DNA of 64,000 nt from Sphingomonas vulcanisoli (GCF_011761305.1 NZ_JAAOZC010000004.1:124001-188000), one strand, 5' to 3'; positions 25,214 through 34,537 are shown, counted from the first letter of the stretch. Made by a program: numbers and translations. Notes: generated from the sequence alone by a model not told the origin.

Positions 25214-26614
25214 TTACTTGTAGCAAACCTTCTTCGCCGCCTCGACGACCTGATCGGCGCGGACCAGCGCCATCTGCTCCAGGTTCGCCGCATAAGGCAG
25301 CGGCACATCGACATTGGCGACGCGCAGAACCGGCGCATCGAGATCGTCGAAACCCTCTTCCATTGCGATCGCCATGATCTCGGACGCGATCGAGCAGGTC
25401 GGCCAGCCTTCCTCGACCACGACCATGCGATTGGTCTTCTTGAGGCTGGCGAGCACCGTGCCTTTGTCGAGCGGACGCAGCGTGCGCAGATCGATGACCT
25501 CGGCCTCGATGCCCTCCTCCGCCAGCCGCTTCGCGGCCTCGAGGCTGACGCCGACGCCAATCGAATAGCTGACCAGAGTCACGTCCGTGCCTGCCCGCGC
25601 GACGCGCGCCTTGCCGATCGGCAGGACATAATCATCAAGCTTAGGCACCTCGAAACTCTGCCCATAAAGCAATTCATTCTCGAGGAAGACGACCGGATCG
25701 TTGGAACGAATCGCCGCCTTGAGCAGCCCCTTGGCGTCCGCCGCCGAATAAGGCGCGATCACGATCAGGCCGGGAACGCTCGCGTACCAGGGACCGTAAT
25801 TCTGCGAATGCTGCGCGCCGACCCGCGCGGCGGCGCCGTTGGGGCCACGGAACACGATCGGGCAGCGCATCTGCCCGCCGGACATATAATTGGTCTTGGC
25901 GGCCGAATTGATGATGTGGTCGATCGCCTGCATCGCGAAGTTGAAGGTCATGAACTCGATGATCGGACGCAAGCCCGCCATCGCCGCGCCGGTGCCGACG
26001 CCGGCGAAGCCATATTCGGTGATCGGCGTATCGATCACGCGCTTGGGGCCGAATTCATCGAGCAGACCCTGCGTTACCTTGTAGGCGCCCTGATATTCGG
26101 CGACTTCCTCGCCCATCACGAAGACGCGATCGTCCTTGCGCATCTCCTCGGCCATCGCGTCCTTGAGCGCCTCGCGGACGGTCATCTTGACGAGTTCGGT
26201 GCCTTCGGGCGCCTCGGGATCTTCATGCGTGTTCGCCACGTCGGCGACCAGCTCGCGCGCGGCAGTGGGCATCTGGCGGGGCATTTCCTCGGGCTCTCCC
26301 GAATCCTCGGCCTCGCCCTTCACGTCCGGCTTGGGCTCGGCTTTAGCTGCCGATTGCGCCGGGGCCTCATCATCCTCCCCCTGGATCAGCGCGATCACCG
26401 TACCGACCTTCACGCCATCGGTGCCTTCGGGGATCATGATCTGGGCGAGCGTACCCTCGTCCACCGCTTCGAATTCCATCGTTGCCTTGTCGGTCTCGAT
26501 CTCGGCGAGCACATCGCCGGATTTCACTGTATCGCCCTCCTTGACCAGCCATTTGGCGAGCGTGCCCTCCTCCATCGTCGGAGAGAGCGCGGGCATTTTG
26601 AGTTCGACAGCCAT
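25214..26614 (-). CDS. pdhB: Pyruvate dehydrogenase E1 beta subunit with N-terminal lipoyl domain
   Basis: The 466-residue protein fuses a lipoyl domain (1-80; lipoylated Lys in [13 protein letters not shown]) through an acidic Ala/Pro/Glu linker (about 80-145) to the E1 beta transketolase-like domain ([38 protein letters not shown] onward). It decarboxylates pyruvate with PdhA and thiamine diphosphate. The lipoyl fusion on E1 beta is a known alphaproteobacterial trait. The start is one base after the pdhA stop, indicating translational coupling. The E2 gene does not follow in this window. Confidence 0.95.
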   Translation of the reverse strand: MAVELKMPALSPTMEEGTLAKWLVKEGDTVKSGDVLAEIETDKATMEFEAVDEGTLAQIMIPEGTDGVKVGTVIALIQGEDDEAPAQSAAKAEPKPDVKGEAEDSGEPEEMPRQMPTAARELVADVANTHEDPEAPEGTELVKMTVREALKDAMAEEMRKDDRVFVMGEEVAEYQGAYKVTQGLLDEFGPKRVIDTPITEYGFAGVGTGAAMAGLRPIIEFMTFNFAMQAIDHIINSAAKTNYMSGGQMRCPIVFRGPNGAAARVGAQHSQNYGPWYASVPGLIVIAPYSAADAKGLLKAAIRSNDPVVFLENELLYGQSFEVPKLDDYVLPIGKARVARAGTDVTLVSYSIGVGVSLEAAKRLAEEGIEAEVIDLRTLRPLDKGTVLASLKKTNRMVVVEEGWPTCSIASEIMAIAMEEGFDDLDAPVLRVANVDVPLPYAANLEQMALVRADQVVEAAKKVCYK

Positions 26615-26615
26615 C

Positions 26616-27677
26616 TCAGTAAGTATCCACCAGCACGTCGGTGTAGAGTTCTTTCGCGTCGGGCTCGGGGCTCTCTTCGGCGAAGGCGGCGGCATCGGCG
26701 ACGATCTTGCGGATATCCTTATCCAGCGCCTTCAACTGATCTTCCTTAATCCCTAGCCCCTCCAGCTCGCGGGCGAGGTGATCGATCGGATCGCTCTTGT
26801 CGCGGACCGACTGCACCTCTTCGCGTGACCGATATTTGGCCGGATCGGACATCGAATGGCCGCGATAGCGGTAGGTTTTGAGTTCGAGCAGGATCGGCCC
26901 CTTGCCGCTCTTCACCCATTCGCGCGCCGTCTCGGCGGCGCCGCGGACCGCCAGCACGTCCATGCCGTCGACCTGGAGGCCCGGAATGCGGAAGCTCTCG
27001 CCCCGGCGATAGAGCTGGTCCTCGGCCGAGGCGCGATTGACGCTGGTGCCCATGGCGTACTGGTTGTTCTCGATCACGAAGATCACCGGCAGCTTCCAGA
27101 GCTCCGCCATGTTGAAGCTCTCATAGACCTGGCCCTGGTTGGCCGCACCGTCGCCGAAATACACGAGAGCCAGCCCGCCATCCTCGGCATATTTATGCTT
27201 GAAGCCGAGCCCGGTGCCGATCGAGACCTGCGCGCCGACGATGCCGTGGCCACCGTAGAATTTATGTTCGACGCTGAACATGTGCATCGATCCGCCCTTA
27301 CCGCGCGAAATGCCCGCGCCGCGGCCGGTCAGCTCGGCCATGATGATCTTGGGATCGATACCATAGGCCAGCATATGGCCGTGATCGCGATAGCCGGTGA
27401 CGACCGAATCCTTGCCCGGCTCCAGCGCGGACTGCAGGCCGACCGCGACCGCTTCCTGCCCGATATAAAGATGGCAGAAGCCTCCGATCAGGCCGAGGCC
27501 GTAAAGCTGGCCGGCCTTCTCCTCAAAGCGGCGGATCAGCAGCATCTGGCGATAGAATTCGAGGAGCTCGTCCTTGCTGCCTTCGAAACGCCTCGGTTCC
27601 TCGGGCCGCTCGCGATTGGGGGCCGGCGGCGCGGCGGTGCGCGGGGTCGCGGATCGTGCAGCAGCAGCCTTGGCCAA
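26616..27677 (-). CDS. pdhA: Pyruvate dehydrogenase E1 alpha subunit
   Basis: The 353-residue thiamine diphosphate enzyme subunit has an Ala/Pro-rich N-terminus and the TPP-binding motif [31 protein letters not shown] (about 172-202). The phosphorylation-loop-like [20 protein letters not shown] (about 268-287) and [21 protein letters not shown] are family blocks. The start is TTG at 27677, supported by GGAGAGG seven bases upstream; no other suitable start precedes the conserved region. Operon order is ftsB, pdhA, pdhB, typical of alphaproteobacteria. Confidence 0.95.
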   Translation of the reverse strand: MAKAAAARSATPRTAAPPAPNRERPEEPRRFEGSKDELLEFYRQMLLIRRFEEKAGQLYGLGLIGGFCHLYIGQEAVAVGLQSALEPGKDSVVTGYRDHGHMLAYGIDPKIIMAELTGRGAGISRGKGGSMHMFSVEHKFYGGHGIVGAQVSIGTGLGFKHKYAEDGGLALVYFGDGAANQGQVYESFNMAELWKLPVIFVIENNQYAMGTSVNRASAEDQLYRRGESFRIPGLQVDGMDVLAVRGAAETAREWVKSGKGPILLELKTYRYRGHSMSDPAKYRSREEVQSVRDKSDPIDHLARELEGLGIKEDQLKALDKDIRKIVADAAAFAEESPEPDAKELYTDVLVDTY

Positions 27678-27775
27678 CTCAGACCTCTCCTAGACGCATT
27701 TCATGCGATCGAAACGATTATCGGCGGCCATAGTGCATCAGCTGCAACAATCGCGCGATTGCAGGAAACGCAACT

Positions 27776-28084
27776 CTAGTTGCGCGGAATGATGACCTCG
27801 TCGGGACGGACCTGTCCGGTTTCATGGCGTACCAGCTCATCGGCATAATCGGGATCGACGTGACGTGGATCGAGCAGATCGGCGTGATGCTGCAGCTTGA
27901 TCTGCTGCACCTTAAGCGCATCCAGAGTGGCGAGCTTGGCCGCCTTCTGCTGGTGATAGCCCGCCAGCGAGAGCAGTCCGTTCGGCCCGAAAACGGCGAA
28001 CCCGGCAAAATCGGCGATGATGAACAGCGCCACCGCCGGCAGGGCAGCGGACTTAATCACCGATAATGTCGAACGGCGTGCCAT
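27776..28084 (-). CDS. ftsB: Septum formation initiator FtsB/DivIC
   Basis: The 102-residue bitopic membrane protein has one membrane helix (AALPAVALFIIADFAGFAVFG, about 13-33) followed by a coiled-coil (GYHQQKAAKLATLDALKVQQIKLQHHADLL, about 42-71) and a short conserved tail (DPDYADELVRHETGQVRPDEVII). FtsB links FtsQ and FtsL in the divisome and helps activate septal wall synthesis. Location upstream of pdhA is the usual alphaproteobacterial neighbourhood. Confidence 0.88.
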   Translation of the reverse strand: MARRSTLSVIKSAALPAVALFIIADFAGFAVFGPNGLLSLAGYHQQKAAKLATLDALKVQQIKLQHHADLLDPRHVDPDYADELVRHETGQVRPDEVIIPRN

Positions 28085-28188
28085 CGCAGGACAGAATCAC
28101 AATGGTTTCAAGGATTCAAGCGAAATACCGATCATTGCGTGGATGGAGCGGTGGGCTGAGTCGGTCAGGCGGTGAGGCGAGTCGATAG

Positions 28189-28284
28189 CCCCTCCCCTTC
28201 AGGGGAGGGGTTGGGGTGGGGGAGTCAGGTAAGGCTCGCTCCGCTCGCCCCCACCCCCAAACCCCTCCCCTGAAGGGGAGGGGC
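28189..28284. repeat. CCCCTCCCCTTCAGGGGAGGGG-type repeat
   Basis: Two perfect hairpins, CCCCTCCCC TTCA GGGGAGGGG and CCCCTCCCC TGAA GGGGAGGGG, enclose TTGGGGTGGGGG / CCCCCACCCCCAA and a GCTCGCTCCGCTCGC centre. Same subfamily as 62066. Its right arm reaches the stop codon of the UlaG-like gene on the minus strand. Confidence 0.85.
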
Positions 28285-29361
28285 TTAATGCAACGCCGGC
28301 ACGCTCCAGGGCTGCCCCACTTCCAGCGCGCGGAAACGCTCGGGACTAATCCCGCGCTTCGCCACGGTCGCGCGTAGCAGCGCGGGCGGATCGCCGATCG
28401 CTTCGCTGGAAAGCCGGAACGTGCCCCAATGCACCGCCAGCCCATAGGAAGCGCCAAGCCTGCGAAACGCATCTACCGCCTCGACCGGACCGATATGATT
28501 GCTCGCCATCAAATCCCGCGGCACGAAGGCGCCGATCGGGAGGATCGCCAGCCGATACGGCCCGTCCTTCGCCGCCGCGATTGGCCAGCTGCCATCGCCC
28601 CAGCCGGTATCTCCCGCGAAGAACAGGTTGCCGCCCGGCAGCGTCACCGAAAATCCGGACCACAGCGCGCGATCGCGATCGGCCATCCAGCGCGATCCCC
28701 AATGGTGAACGCGCTCGATGGTCACGGTAATTCCAGGCCGCACCTCCACCTTTCCACCCCAGTCGCGCGTCGCAGCGGGCAGGCCGATCACGCTATCATT
28801 GCCGAGACTGGTGACAATCATCGGATGATCACGCGCCCACAGCCGCTTGAGCGTGGGGACATCCATATGATCGTAATGATCGTGGCTGACGAGGATGAGA
28901 TCGATCTTGGGCAGATCGTCAAAACGCACGCCGGGCTCACGCACGCGCCTCGGCCCCAAAATCCCCCAAGGGCCCGCACGTTCGGCATAGACGGGATCGG
29001 TGAGGATGTTGATCCCGCCCGCCTGCACCAGCACGGTCGAATGGCCGATCCAGGTTGCCGTCATTCCCGTGCCTTCCACGCGCGGCACCGGATGCCCCGG
29101 CGTGACCGCGACATGATCGGGCCACGCCGCCCGCGCCTGACCCGAAAAGAAGCGCAGCATCCGCACGGGCTGCATCTGCTGCGGCGAAAAAGCGTCCCCA
29201 TCCTGGTTGGCGAACCGCTTGCCATCATAATGGACGCTGATCGGCCCGCGATAATAGATGCGGTCCAGGAAGGGGGGCACCACTACCGGCGCGAGCAGCA
29301 ACAGGATGATCAGGAAAAGCAGCGCCGTCCCCAAGCGCCGCAGAATGCCGCCGATTCGCAT
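28285..29361 (-). CDS. Metallo-beta-lactamase-fold hydrolase (NAPE-PLD/UlaG-like)
   Basis: The 358-residue protein has an N-terminal membrane helix (about 10-32) and an MBL fold with WIGHSTVLVQAGGINILTDPVY (about 107-128), the metal motif SHDHYDHMD (about 160-168), FFAGDTGWGDG and VHWGTFRLSSE (about 308-318). This pattern is typical of N-acylphosphatidylethanolamine phospholipase D-like proteins. It is likely periplasm-facing and acts on a lipid or phosphate ester. The start at 29361 follows AAAGG. A 94-base divergent region with a perfect palindrome separates it from the lipoprotein gene. Confidence 0.86.
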   Translation of the reverse strand: MRIGGILRRLGTALLFLIILLLLAPVVVPPFLDRIYYRGPISVHYDGKRFANQDGDAFSPQQMQPVRMLRFFSGQARAAWPDHVAVTPGHPVPRVEGTGMTATWIGHSTVLVQAGGINILTDPVYAERAGPWGILGPRRVREPGVRFDDLPKIDLILVSHDHYDHMDVPTLKRLWARDHPMIVTSLGNDSVIGLPAATRDWGGKVEVRPGITVTIERVHHWGSRWMADRDRALWSGFSVTLPGGNLFFAGDTGWGDGSWPIAAAKDGPYRLAILPIGAFVPRDLMASNHIGPVEAVDAFRRLGASYGLAVHWGTFRLSSEAIGDPPALLRATVAKRGISPERFRALEVGQPWSVPALH

Positions 29362-29399
29362 CGCCGGGCCTTTCGCCGCCAGCGTCGGCGAAGGCAAGC

Positions 29400-29417
29400 G
29401 TATTGCATCCGCAATAC
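29400..29417. promoter_or_regulatory. Perfect palindrome GTATTGC-ATCC-GCAATAC between divergent genes
   Basis: Two 7-base arms separated by four bases form an operator-like inverted repeat between the UlaG-like hydrolase (minus) and the lipoprotein (plus). Its placement 38 bases from either start fits a binding site for a dimeric regulator controlling both. No candidate regulator is adjacent. Confidence 0.5.
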
Positions 29418-29454
29418 AGTTCGGTTTATTGGGTCGGCCAAAGGAGAAACCGCG

Positions 29455-29973
29455 ATGCGCTCGTCCCTCATCCTCTTGCCCGTGCCCTTGCTGCTCGCCG
29501 GGTGCGACGTGCATTCCAACCCGGCGACGCAGGGCGGCAACGATGTCCACATCAGCATGGCGCAAAGCGATTCCGGTGGCAGCGGGCGCGTTTCGGTCAA
29601 CGTTCCCGGCTTCGACGCCAAGCTTTCGCTGCCGACCTTCTTCATGAAGGGCGGCCATATGGATATCGACGGCCTGAAGCTCGCGCCCGATACGACGATC
29701 CGCTCGGTCGACATTCTCGGCCACGACAAGGATAGCGACAAAGGCGACGATAACGATAACGATAACGTCCACATGACCTTCACCAACCCCAAGGCGCCGG
29801 CGGAGCTCGTCGCTTATTATCGCCAGGCGGCGGGGGATGCGGGCTTCACCGTGAGCCCGATCAGCGGCGATGGCGGCCTCATCGCCACCAAGGAAAAGAA
29901 GAAAGTGACCGTTTCGCTGACCGGCGAGGGCGCCGGCAGCCGCGGCGCGATCGACGTCGTCGAGGGCGGCTGA
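29455..29973 (+). CDS. Small lipoprotein of unknown function
   Basis: The 172-residue lipoprotein has a signal peptide with lipobox LLLAGC (Cys17). The mature part begins polar, carries an acidic Asp/Asn run (HDKDSDKGDDNDNDN, about 90-104) and a C-terminal helix-strand region (AELVAYYRQAAGDAGFTVSPISGDGGLIATKEKKKVTVSLTG). No catalytic motif is seen. An excellent AAGGAG lies eight bases before the ATG. A five-base gap to the MAPEG gene indicates one transcript. Confidence 0.72.
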   Translation: MRSSLILLPVPLLLAGCDVHSNPATQGGNDVHISMAQSDSGGSGRVSVNVPGFDAKLSLPTFFMKGGHMDIDGLKLAPDTTIRSVDILGHDKDSDKGDDNDNDNVHMTFTNPKAPAELVAYYRQAAGDAGFTVSPISGDGGLIATKEKKKVTVSLTGEGAGSRGAIDVVEGG

Positions 29974-29977
29974 GACG

Positions 29978-30373
29978 ATGGCAAACCCACTCCTCTGGCT
30001 CGGGCTGACGCTTGTTCTCGCGCTCGTCCAGATCTTCCTCGCGGGCCATTTCCGGACCAAGCAATATGGCACGGACTGGAACGTCGGCGCGCGGGACAAG
30101 GAAATGCCGCCGCTCGATCCGCTCGCCGGCCGCCTTGTCCGCGCACAGGCCAATCTGTTCGAGACGCTGCCGCTGTATATCGGCGGCCTGCTCGGTGCGG
30201 TCGCCGCCGGCCACCTCGGCTGGAAGACCAATATCGGCGCGCCGCTCTATTTCTTCGCGCGACTGATCTACGTGCCGCTCTATGCCGCCGGTATCCCTTA
30301 CATCCGCTCGCTGGTGTGGCTGGCTGGAACGGCCGGGCTGCTCCTCATCCTATGGGCGCTGATCGCCGGGTGA
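29978..30373 (+). CDS. MAPEG-family membrane protein
   Basis: The 131-residue protein has four membrane helices (about 4-24, 55-78, 82-102, 108-129) and the MAPEG feature RLVRAQANLFETLPLYIGG (about 52-70), where the R-xx-N-x-E pattern binds glutathione in eicosanoid and microsomal GST enzymes. Bacterial members are mostly uncharacterised. It follows the lipoprotein gene by five bases. Confidence 0.88.
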   Translation: MANPLLWLGLTLVLALVQIFLAGHFRTKQYGTDWNVGARDKEMPPLDPLAGRLVRAQANLFETLPLYIGGLLGAVAAGHLGWKTNIGAPLYFFARLIYVPLYAAGIPYIRSLVWLAGTAGLLLILWALIAG

Positions 30374-30404
30374 CGAAACGCGGGCAGGCCGCTACAGGCA
30401 GCCG

Positions 30405-30800
30405 ATGCCTGCTGTCCCGCCCCTGATCCTCGTCATGCTCGGCGGCGCGCTCGGCGCCGGTTTCCGCTACAACATCGGTGTCGTCGCGCTGCGCAATCTT
30501 GGCGCGGATTTCCCCTATGCCACGCTGATGATCAACATTCTCGGCGGCTTCCTGATGGGCGTGCTGGCCGGTTCGCTCGCCCGCCCCCCGCTGACGGGGC
30601 CGAATGCGGAGCCGCTGCGGCTGTTCCTCGGTATCGGCGTGCTCGGCGGCTTCACCACCTTCTCCTCGTTCAGCCTGGAGACGGTGAATATGCTCAACCG
30701 CGGCGCGCCGGTGCTCGCAGCGGGCTATGCGCTCGCTTCGGTGATCGGATCGGTGCTGGCGCTCTACGCGGGGCTGCTAGCCGTCAGGCTGATGGCATGA
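30405..30800 (+). CDS. crcB: Fluoride channel/exporter CrcB (Fluc)
   Basis: The 131-residue protein has four membrane helices and the Fluc signature: LGGALGAGFRYNIG (about 11-24), NILGGFLMGVLAG with the conserved Asn (about 45-57), and GGFTTFSSFSLETVNML (about 77-93) containing the Thr/Ser/Phe residues of the fluoride pore. It forms antiparallel dimers that expel F-. No fluoride riboswitch is recognisable in the 31 bases upstream. It overlaps the rluC-like gene by ATGA and starts a four-gene run. Confidence 0.93.
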   Translation: MPAVPPLILVMLGGALGAGFRYNIGVVALRNLGADFPYATLMINILGGFLMGVLAGSLARPPLTGPNAEPLRLFLGIGVLGGFTTFSSFSLETVNMLNRGAPVLAAGYALASVIGSVLALYAGLLAVRLMA

Positions 30801-31879
30801 GTGCGGAGGCGCGCAGCTTCATCGTCGCCGATGATGACGACGGCATCCGGCTCGATCGCTGGTTTCGCCGCCACATGGCCGACGCCAGCTTCAACATCGT
30901 CTCGCGCTGGGCGCGGACCGGGCAGTTGCGCATCGACGGCAAGCGCGTCGCGCCGGGCGATCATATCGCCGCGGGCCAGGTGATCCGCGTCCCCCCGCTG
31001 GAGCCCGTCGCGCCCGAAAAGGCCGCCAAGCCCAAGAAGGAGCTCCCGCCGGAAGACCTGGAGTTCGTCCAGAGCCTCGTGCTGCACAAGGACCGCCACG
31101 CGATCGTGGTAGACAAGCCGCCGGGCCTCGCCACCCAGGGCGGCACCAAAACCGAACGCCACCTCGATGGCCTGCTCGATGGGCTGCAGTTCGATGCGGA
31201 GAACCGCCCCAAGCTGGTCCACCGCCTCGATAAGGATACCAGCGGCGTGCTGCTGCTGGCGCGATCGGCCAACGCCGCCGCGCATTTCTCCAAGGCCTTC
31301 TCCAGCCGCACGGCGCGCAAGCTCTATTGGGCGCTGGTCGCGGGCGTGCCTGCCGTCCACGACGGCATGATCGATCTGCCGATCGCCAAGCAGCCGGGCA
31401 CCGGCGGCGAGAAGATGCATGTCGATGAGAAGGAGGGCTCGCCCGCCCGCACCCGCTATCGCGTCGTCGAGCGCGCGGGCAATGCCGCCGCGTGGGTCGA
31501 ACTCCAGCCTCATACCGGCCGCACTCATCAGCTCCGCGTCCATATGGCAGCGATCGGCCATCCGATCGTCGGCGACGGCAAATATGGCGGGCAGGATGCT
31601 TTCCTCACCGGAGGCGTCAGCCGCAAGATGCACCTCCACGCCCGCCGCCTCCGCGTCGATCATCCCGACGGCGGTCAGCTTGAAGTCGCCGCCGAGCCGC
31701 CCACGCATTTCGCCGAAAGCATGGCCCTGCTTGGCTTCGACCGCGCGCTCGGCGATCAGATGCCGTTCGATCAGCCCAAATTCTCCGAGACGGCCGAGGG
31801 CAAGAAAAAGGCGGTCAGCGCCGCTGCCAAGGCCCGCCGCAAGGACCGTAAGGGCGAACGGCGTTCGCGCGGCCGCTAG
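30797..31879 (+). CDS. RluA-family pseudouridine synthase (RluC-like)
   Basis: The 360-residue enzyme has an N-terminal S4 RNA-binding domain (RLDRWFRRHMADASFNIVSRWARTGQLRIDGKRV, about 18-51) and a catalytic domain with the nucleophile Asp in HRLDKDTSGVLLLARS (about 142-157). The basic Lys/Arg tail (KKKAVSAAAKARRKDRKGERRSRGR) is suited to rRNA binding. Most like RluC, which modifies 23S rRNA uridines 955, 2504 and 2580 in E. coli. Stop TAG overlaps the GTG of the HAD gene. Confidence 0.9.
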   Translation: MSAEARSFIVADDDDGIRLDRWFRRHMADASFNIVSRWARTGQLRIDGKRVAPGDHIAAGQVIRVPPLEPVAPEKAAKPKKELPPEDLEFVQSLVLHKDRHAIVVDKPPGLATQGGTKTERHLDGLLDGLQFDAENRPKLVHRLDKDTSGVLLLARSANAAAHFSKAFSSRTARKLYWALVAGVPAVHDGMIDLPIAKQPGTGGEKMHVDEKEGSPARTRYRVVERAGNAAAWVELQPHTGRTHQLRVHMAAIGHPIVGDGKYGGQDAFLTGGVSRKMHLHARRLRVDHPDGGQLEVAAEPPTHFAESMALLGFDRALGDQMPFDQPKFSETAEGKKKAVSAAAKARRKDRKGERRSRGR

Positions 31880-32538
31880 TGAGCCGCCTCGCCGTCTTCG
31901 ATTGCGACGGGACGCTCGTCGATAGCGGCGCCAGCATCTGCGCGGCGATGGCCCAAGGCTTTGCCGCGTGCGGCCTGCCCGCGCCCACGACACTGGCAAC
32001 GCGATCGATCATCGGTCTGTCGCTCCCGCAGGCCATAGCGCGACTTCTCCCCGAGGGAGAGCCGGCGACGCATGCCCTGTTGATCGAAGCCTACAAGGCC
32101 AGCTTCTTCGCGGCCCGCCAGCAGGGCGAACTGCACGAACCGCTCTATGAGGGCATCGCCGATGCTATCGCGGAGCTGGAAGCGCGCGGCTGGCTGCTCG
32201 GCGTGGCGACGGGCAAATCCGATCGCGGGCTCAACGCCATCCTTGAGGCGCATGGCCTTCATCCGCGTTTCGTGACGTTGCAGACCGCCGATCGCCACCC
32301 TTCCAAGCCGCACCCGTCGATGCTGCACCAAGCGATGGCCGATGCCGGCGCCGCGCCCGAAACGACGGCGATGATCGGCGATACCAGCTACGATATGGAG
32401 ATGGCCAAGGCCGCGGGCGCGGCGGCGATCGGGGTCGCCTGGGGCTATCATTCGGCCGATCTGCTGCGCGAAGCGGGGGCGGATGCGGTGGCCGATCGTG
32501 CCTCGGATCTGGTGGCGCTGCTCGAAGCCCTGCCGTGA
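31879..32538 (+). CDS. HAD-superfamily phosphatase, phosphoglycolate phosphatase-like
   Basis: The 219-residue HAD hydrolase has motif I DCDGTLVDS (nucleophile Asp8, about 8-16), a helical cap, motif II GVATGKS, motif III Lys in SKPHPSML and motif IV GDTSYDMEMAKAAG (about 153-166). Closest in pattern to Gph/PPase-type phosphatases. It may clear 2-phosphoglycolate or another phosphometabolite. The GTG start shares a base with the rluC-like stop; its own stop overlaps the GTG of the ATP12 gene. Confidence 0.86.
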   Translation: MSRLAVFDCDGTLVDSGASICAAMAQGFAACGLPAPTTLATRSIIGLSLPQAIARLLPEGEPATHALLIEAYKASFFAARQQGELHEPLYEGIADAIAELEARGWLLGVATGKSDRGLNAILEAHGLHPRFVTLQTADRHPSKPHPSMLHQAMADAGAAPETTAMIGDTSYDMEMAKAAGAAAIGVAWGYHSADLLREAGADAVADRASDLVALLEALP

Positions 32539-33215
32539 AGCGTTTCTACAAGGAGGCGTCGCTCGGCGCAGATGGAGCAATCCTGCTCGACGGCCGCCCG
32601 GTCAAAACGCCCGCGCGCATGCCGCTCGTGTTGCCGACGCCCGCGCTCGCCGAAGCCGTCCGCGCGGAATGGGCGGCGCAGGGTGAGGAGATCGATCCGC
32701 GTGCCATGCCGCTGACAGGCCTCGCCAACGCCGCGATCGATCGCGTCCTTCCCGATCCTGCCGCCTTCGCAATTCCGCTCGCCCGCTACGCCGAGGCGGA
32801 CCTGCTCTGCTACCGCGCCGATGCCCCGGCCGAGCTGGTGACGGCGGAAGCCGAGGCCTGGGATCCCCTGCTCGATTGGGCGCGCGCGCGTTTCGATGTG
32901 CATTTCGAAATCGTCAGCGGCATCCGTCACCGCGCCCAGCCCGAAGCGACGGTCGCCCGCCTTACCGAGGCACTGACCGCGGTCGATTCCTTCGCACTGG
33001 CGGCGATGAATCCGCTGATCACGATCGGCGGATCGCTAGTCGCCGCGCTCGCCGTGACCGAGAGCGCGATCGAGGCCAGCGCGGCCTTCGATGCGCTCCA
33101 CATCGATGAACTCTGGCAGGCCGGCCATTGGGGCGAGGATACGCTCGCAACCCAAGCGCGAGAGGCGCGGCGCATGGACTTTCTCGCCGCCGCTCGCTTC
33201 CTCGCGTTGCTCTAA
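32535..33215 (+). CDS. ATP12-family F1-ATPase assembly chaperone
   Basis: The 226-residue cytoplasmic protein matches ATP12: MKRFYKEASLGADGAILLDGRPVKTPARMPLVLPTPALAEAVRAEWAAQ (1-49) is the diagnostic N-terminus, with YAEADLLCYRADAP and WDPLLDWA...FDVHFEIVSGI later. In mitochondria ATP12 guards F1 alpha during assembly; alphaproteobacteria retain homologues. It ends the crcB-rluC-HAD-ATP12 run, and a compact hairpin begins at its stop codon. Confidence 0.92.
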   Translation: MKRFYKEASLGADGAILLDGRPVKTPARMPLVLPTPALAEAVRAEWAAQGEEIDPRAMPLTGLANAAIDRVLPDPAAFAIPLARYAEADLLCYRADAPAELVTAEAEAWDPLLDWARARFDVHFEIVSGIRHRAQPEATVARLTEALTAVDSFALAAMNPLITIGGSLVAALAVTESAIEASAAFDALHIDELWQAGHWGEDTLATQAREARRMDFLAAARFLALL

Positions 33216-33237
33216 TCCTCCCCGGCACGGGGAGGAT
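33215..33237. terminator. Solo GGGGAGG hairpin (minimal repeat unit)
   Basis: ATCCTCCCC GGCAC GGGGAGGAT is a perfect 9-base-pair hairpin with the same sequence as the outer arms of the longer repeats at 13538 and 51061. It lies exactly between convergent ATP12 and the membrane-protein gene, so it probably terminates both. It suggests that the longer elements are built from two such hairpins. Confidence 0.75.
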
Positions 33238-33238
33238 G

Positions 33239-33802
33239 TCAGTGCAGCGTGACGGCAGGCCCCTTCGGCAGGAACCAGCGCGCGATCAGCAAGCCGGGGC
33301 CGACCAGCATCGCCAGGCTGGCGACGAGATTGTAGATCGCAAAGTGCCAATCGGCATGCATCCAGATCGGATCGCTGAGCGTGAGCAGCACCGCACCCGC
33401 CGCCGAAAAGCCGATCACCAGCCGCGCCCGGCTCTCGAAATCGGTCACCCGTCCCGCCACGGCAAGCAGACTGAAACCGATCAGGCCGGCGACCACCACC
33501 TCATGGATGAAGCCGCCCAGCATCCACGGGCCACCCTGCGTCGAGAACCCCTGTGGATTGTAATCGACCACCGCCACCGGGCCCTTGCCGTAGAGCACCG
33601 TGCCGCCCGCCGTTTCGGGGTTGGGGATGATGTAGCGGCCGACATGCGGGAGATTGTTCGCCGCGGCGAGCTGGACATTGGCGCTCTGCTGTTCGCTCGC
33701 GCTCGAGAAAGCGAGATGGTTGAGCGGGCTCGCCCAGAAAATGAAGCCGATCACGAACATCAGCATTCCGCCGAGCAGGCTGCCGATCAAGACCCGGACC
33801 AT
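33239..33802 (-). CDS. Predicted four-helix inner-membrane protein
   Basis: The 187-residue protein has hydrophobic segments at about 4-25, 98-116, 125-142 and 155-180, and a soluble loop (about 30-95; VGRYIIPNPETAGGTVLYGKGPVAVVDYN). The second half, with histidines and polar residues in or near helices (GGFIHEVVVAGL, DPIWMHADWHFAIYNLVA), is conserved-looking. I do not recognise a named family. Good AGGGGAGAG ribosome binding site. Confidence 0.65.
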   Translation of the reverse strand: MVRVLIGSLLGGMLMFVIGFIFWASPLNHLAFSSASEQQSANVQLAAANNLPHVGRYIIPNPETAGGTVLYGKGPVAVVDYNPQGFSTQGGPWMLGGFIHEVVVAGLIGFSLLAVAGRVTDFESRARLVIGFSAAGAVLLTLSDPIWMHADWHFAIYNLVASLAMLVGPGLLIARWFLPKGPAVTLH

Positions 33803-33834
33803 ATCGCTCTCCCCTGTTGCGGGGCGAGCCTAGC

Positions 33835-34479
33835 CTAACCCGCCAGTGGCGTCATCAATTTGCGCGCGAAGCCGATCAGGCCGGTCTGGCGCGAGCGGCG
33901 CAGCCGCTCGGCCTCCAGGATCGTGCGGACCTGCGCGAAGCAGCGCTCGACGTCGTCGTTGATCAGGACATAATCATAGCCATCCCAATGGCTGATCTCG
34001 CTCGCCGCGCGCTCCATCCGCGAGGCGATGACGTCTTCGTCATCGGTGCCGCGATTGATCAGCCGCCGCTCGAGCTCCTCCACCGAAGGCGGCAGGATGA
34101 AGACGCGCACGACATCGCCGCCCGCCTTCTGAAACAGCTGCTGCGCGCCCTGCCAATCGATATCGAACAGCACGTCCTGCCCCGAACGCAGCATGTCGTT
34201 CACCGCCTGCTTGGGCGTGCCATAGCGATGGCCGAAGACGTGCGCCCATTCCACCAGCTCGTCCGCGTCCGCCATCTCCTTGAAGCGGGGAACATCGGTG
34301 AAGAAATAATCGCGGCCTTCCACTTCGCCGGGCCGCATCGGTCGCGTCGTCACCGACACCGACATCGAAATTTCGGGATCGGCCGCCAGCAGCATGCGCG
34401 CGATGGTGGATTTGCCCGCGCCCGAAGGCGAAGAGAGGACGAAAAGAACGCCGCGATGATCGAGGCCGGGCTGAGGCAT
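33835..34479 (-). CDS. gmk: Guanylate kinase
   Basis: The 214-residue enzyme converts GMP and ATP to GDP and ADP. Walker A SSPSGAGKST (about 16-25), the GMP-binding TTRPMRPGEVEGRDYFF (about 44-60) and FDIDWQGAQQL (about 104-114) are intact, and the lid RGTDDEDVIASRMERA is present. Slightly longer than E. coli Gmk through a basic C-terminus. Likely its own transcription unit; the molybdenum hydroxylase operon ends 58 bases upstream. Confidence 0.95.
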   Translation of the reverse strand: MPQPGLDHRGVLFVLSSPSGAGKSTIARMLLAADPEISMSVSVTTRPMRPGEVEGRDYFFTDVPRFKEMADADELVEWAHVFGHRYGTPKQAVNDMLRSGQDVLFDIDWQGAQQLFQKAGGDVVRVFILPPSVEELERRLINRGTDDEDVIASRMERAASEISHWDGYDYVLINDDVERCFAQVRTILEAERLRRSRQTGLIGFARKLMTPLAG

Positions 34480-34537
34480 GGCCGCTCTTGTCGCCAGCGG
34501 CTCCGGAAATCAACCGAGGATGCCAGCGCTGCTGCGG

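Noticed and set aside
30374-30404. Fluoride riboswitch before crcB
   Set aside because: Only 31 bases separate crcB from the MAPEG gene, too short for the crcB motif, and no GG...UGAUG-type pattern was seen.
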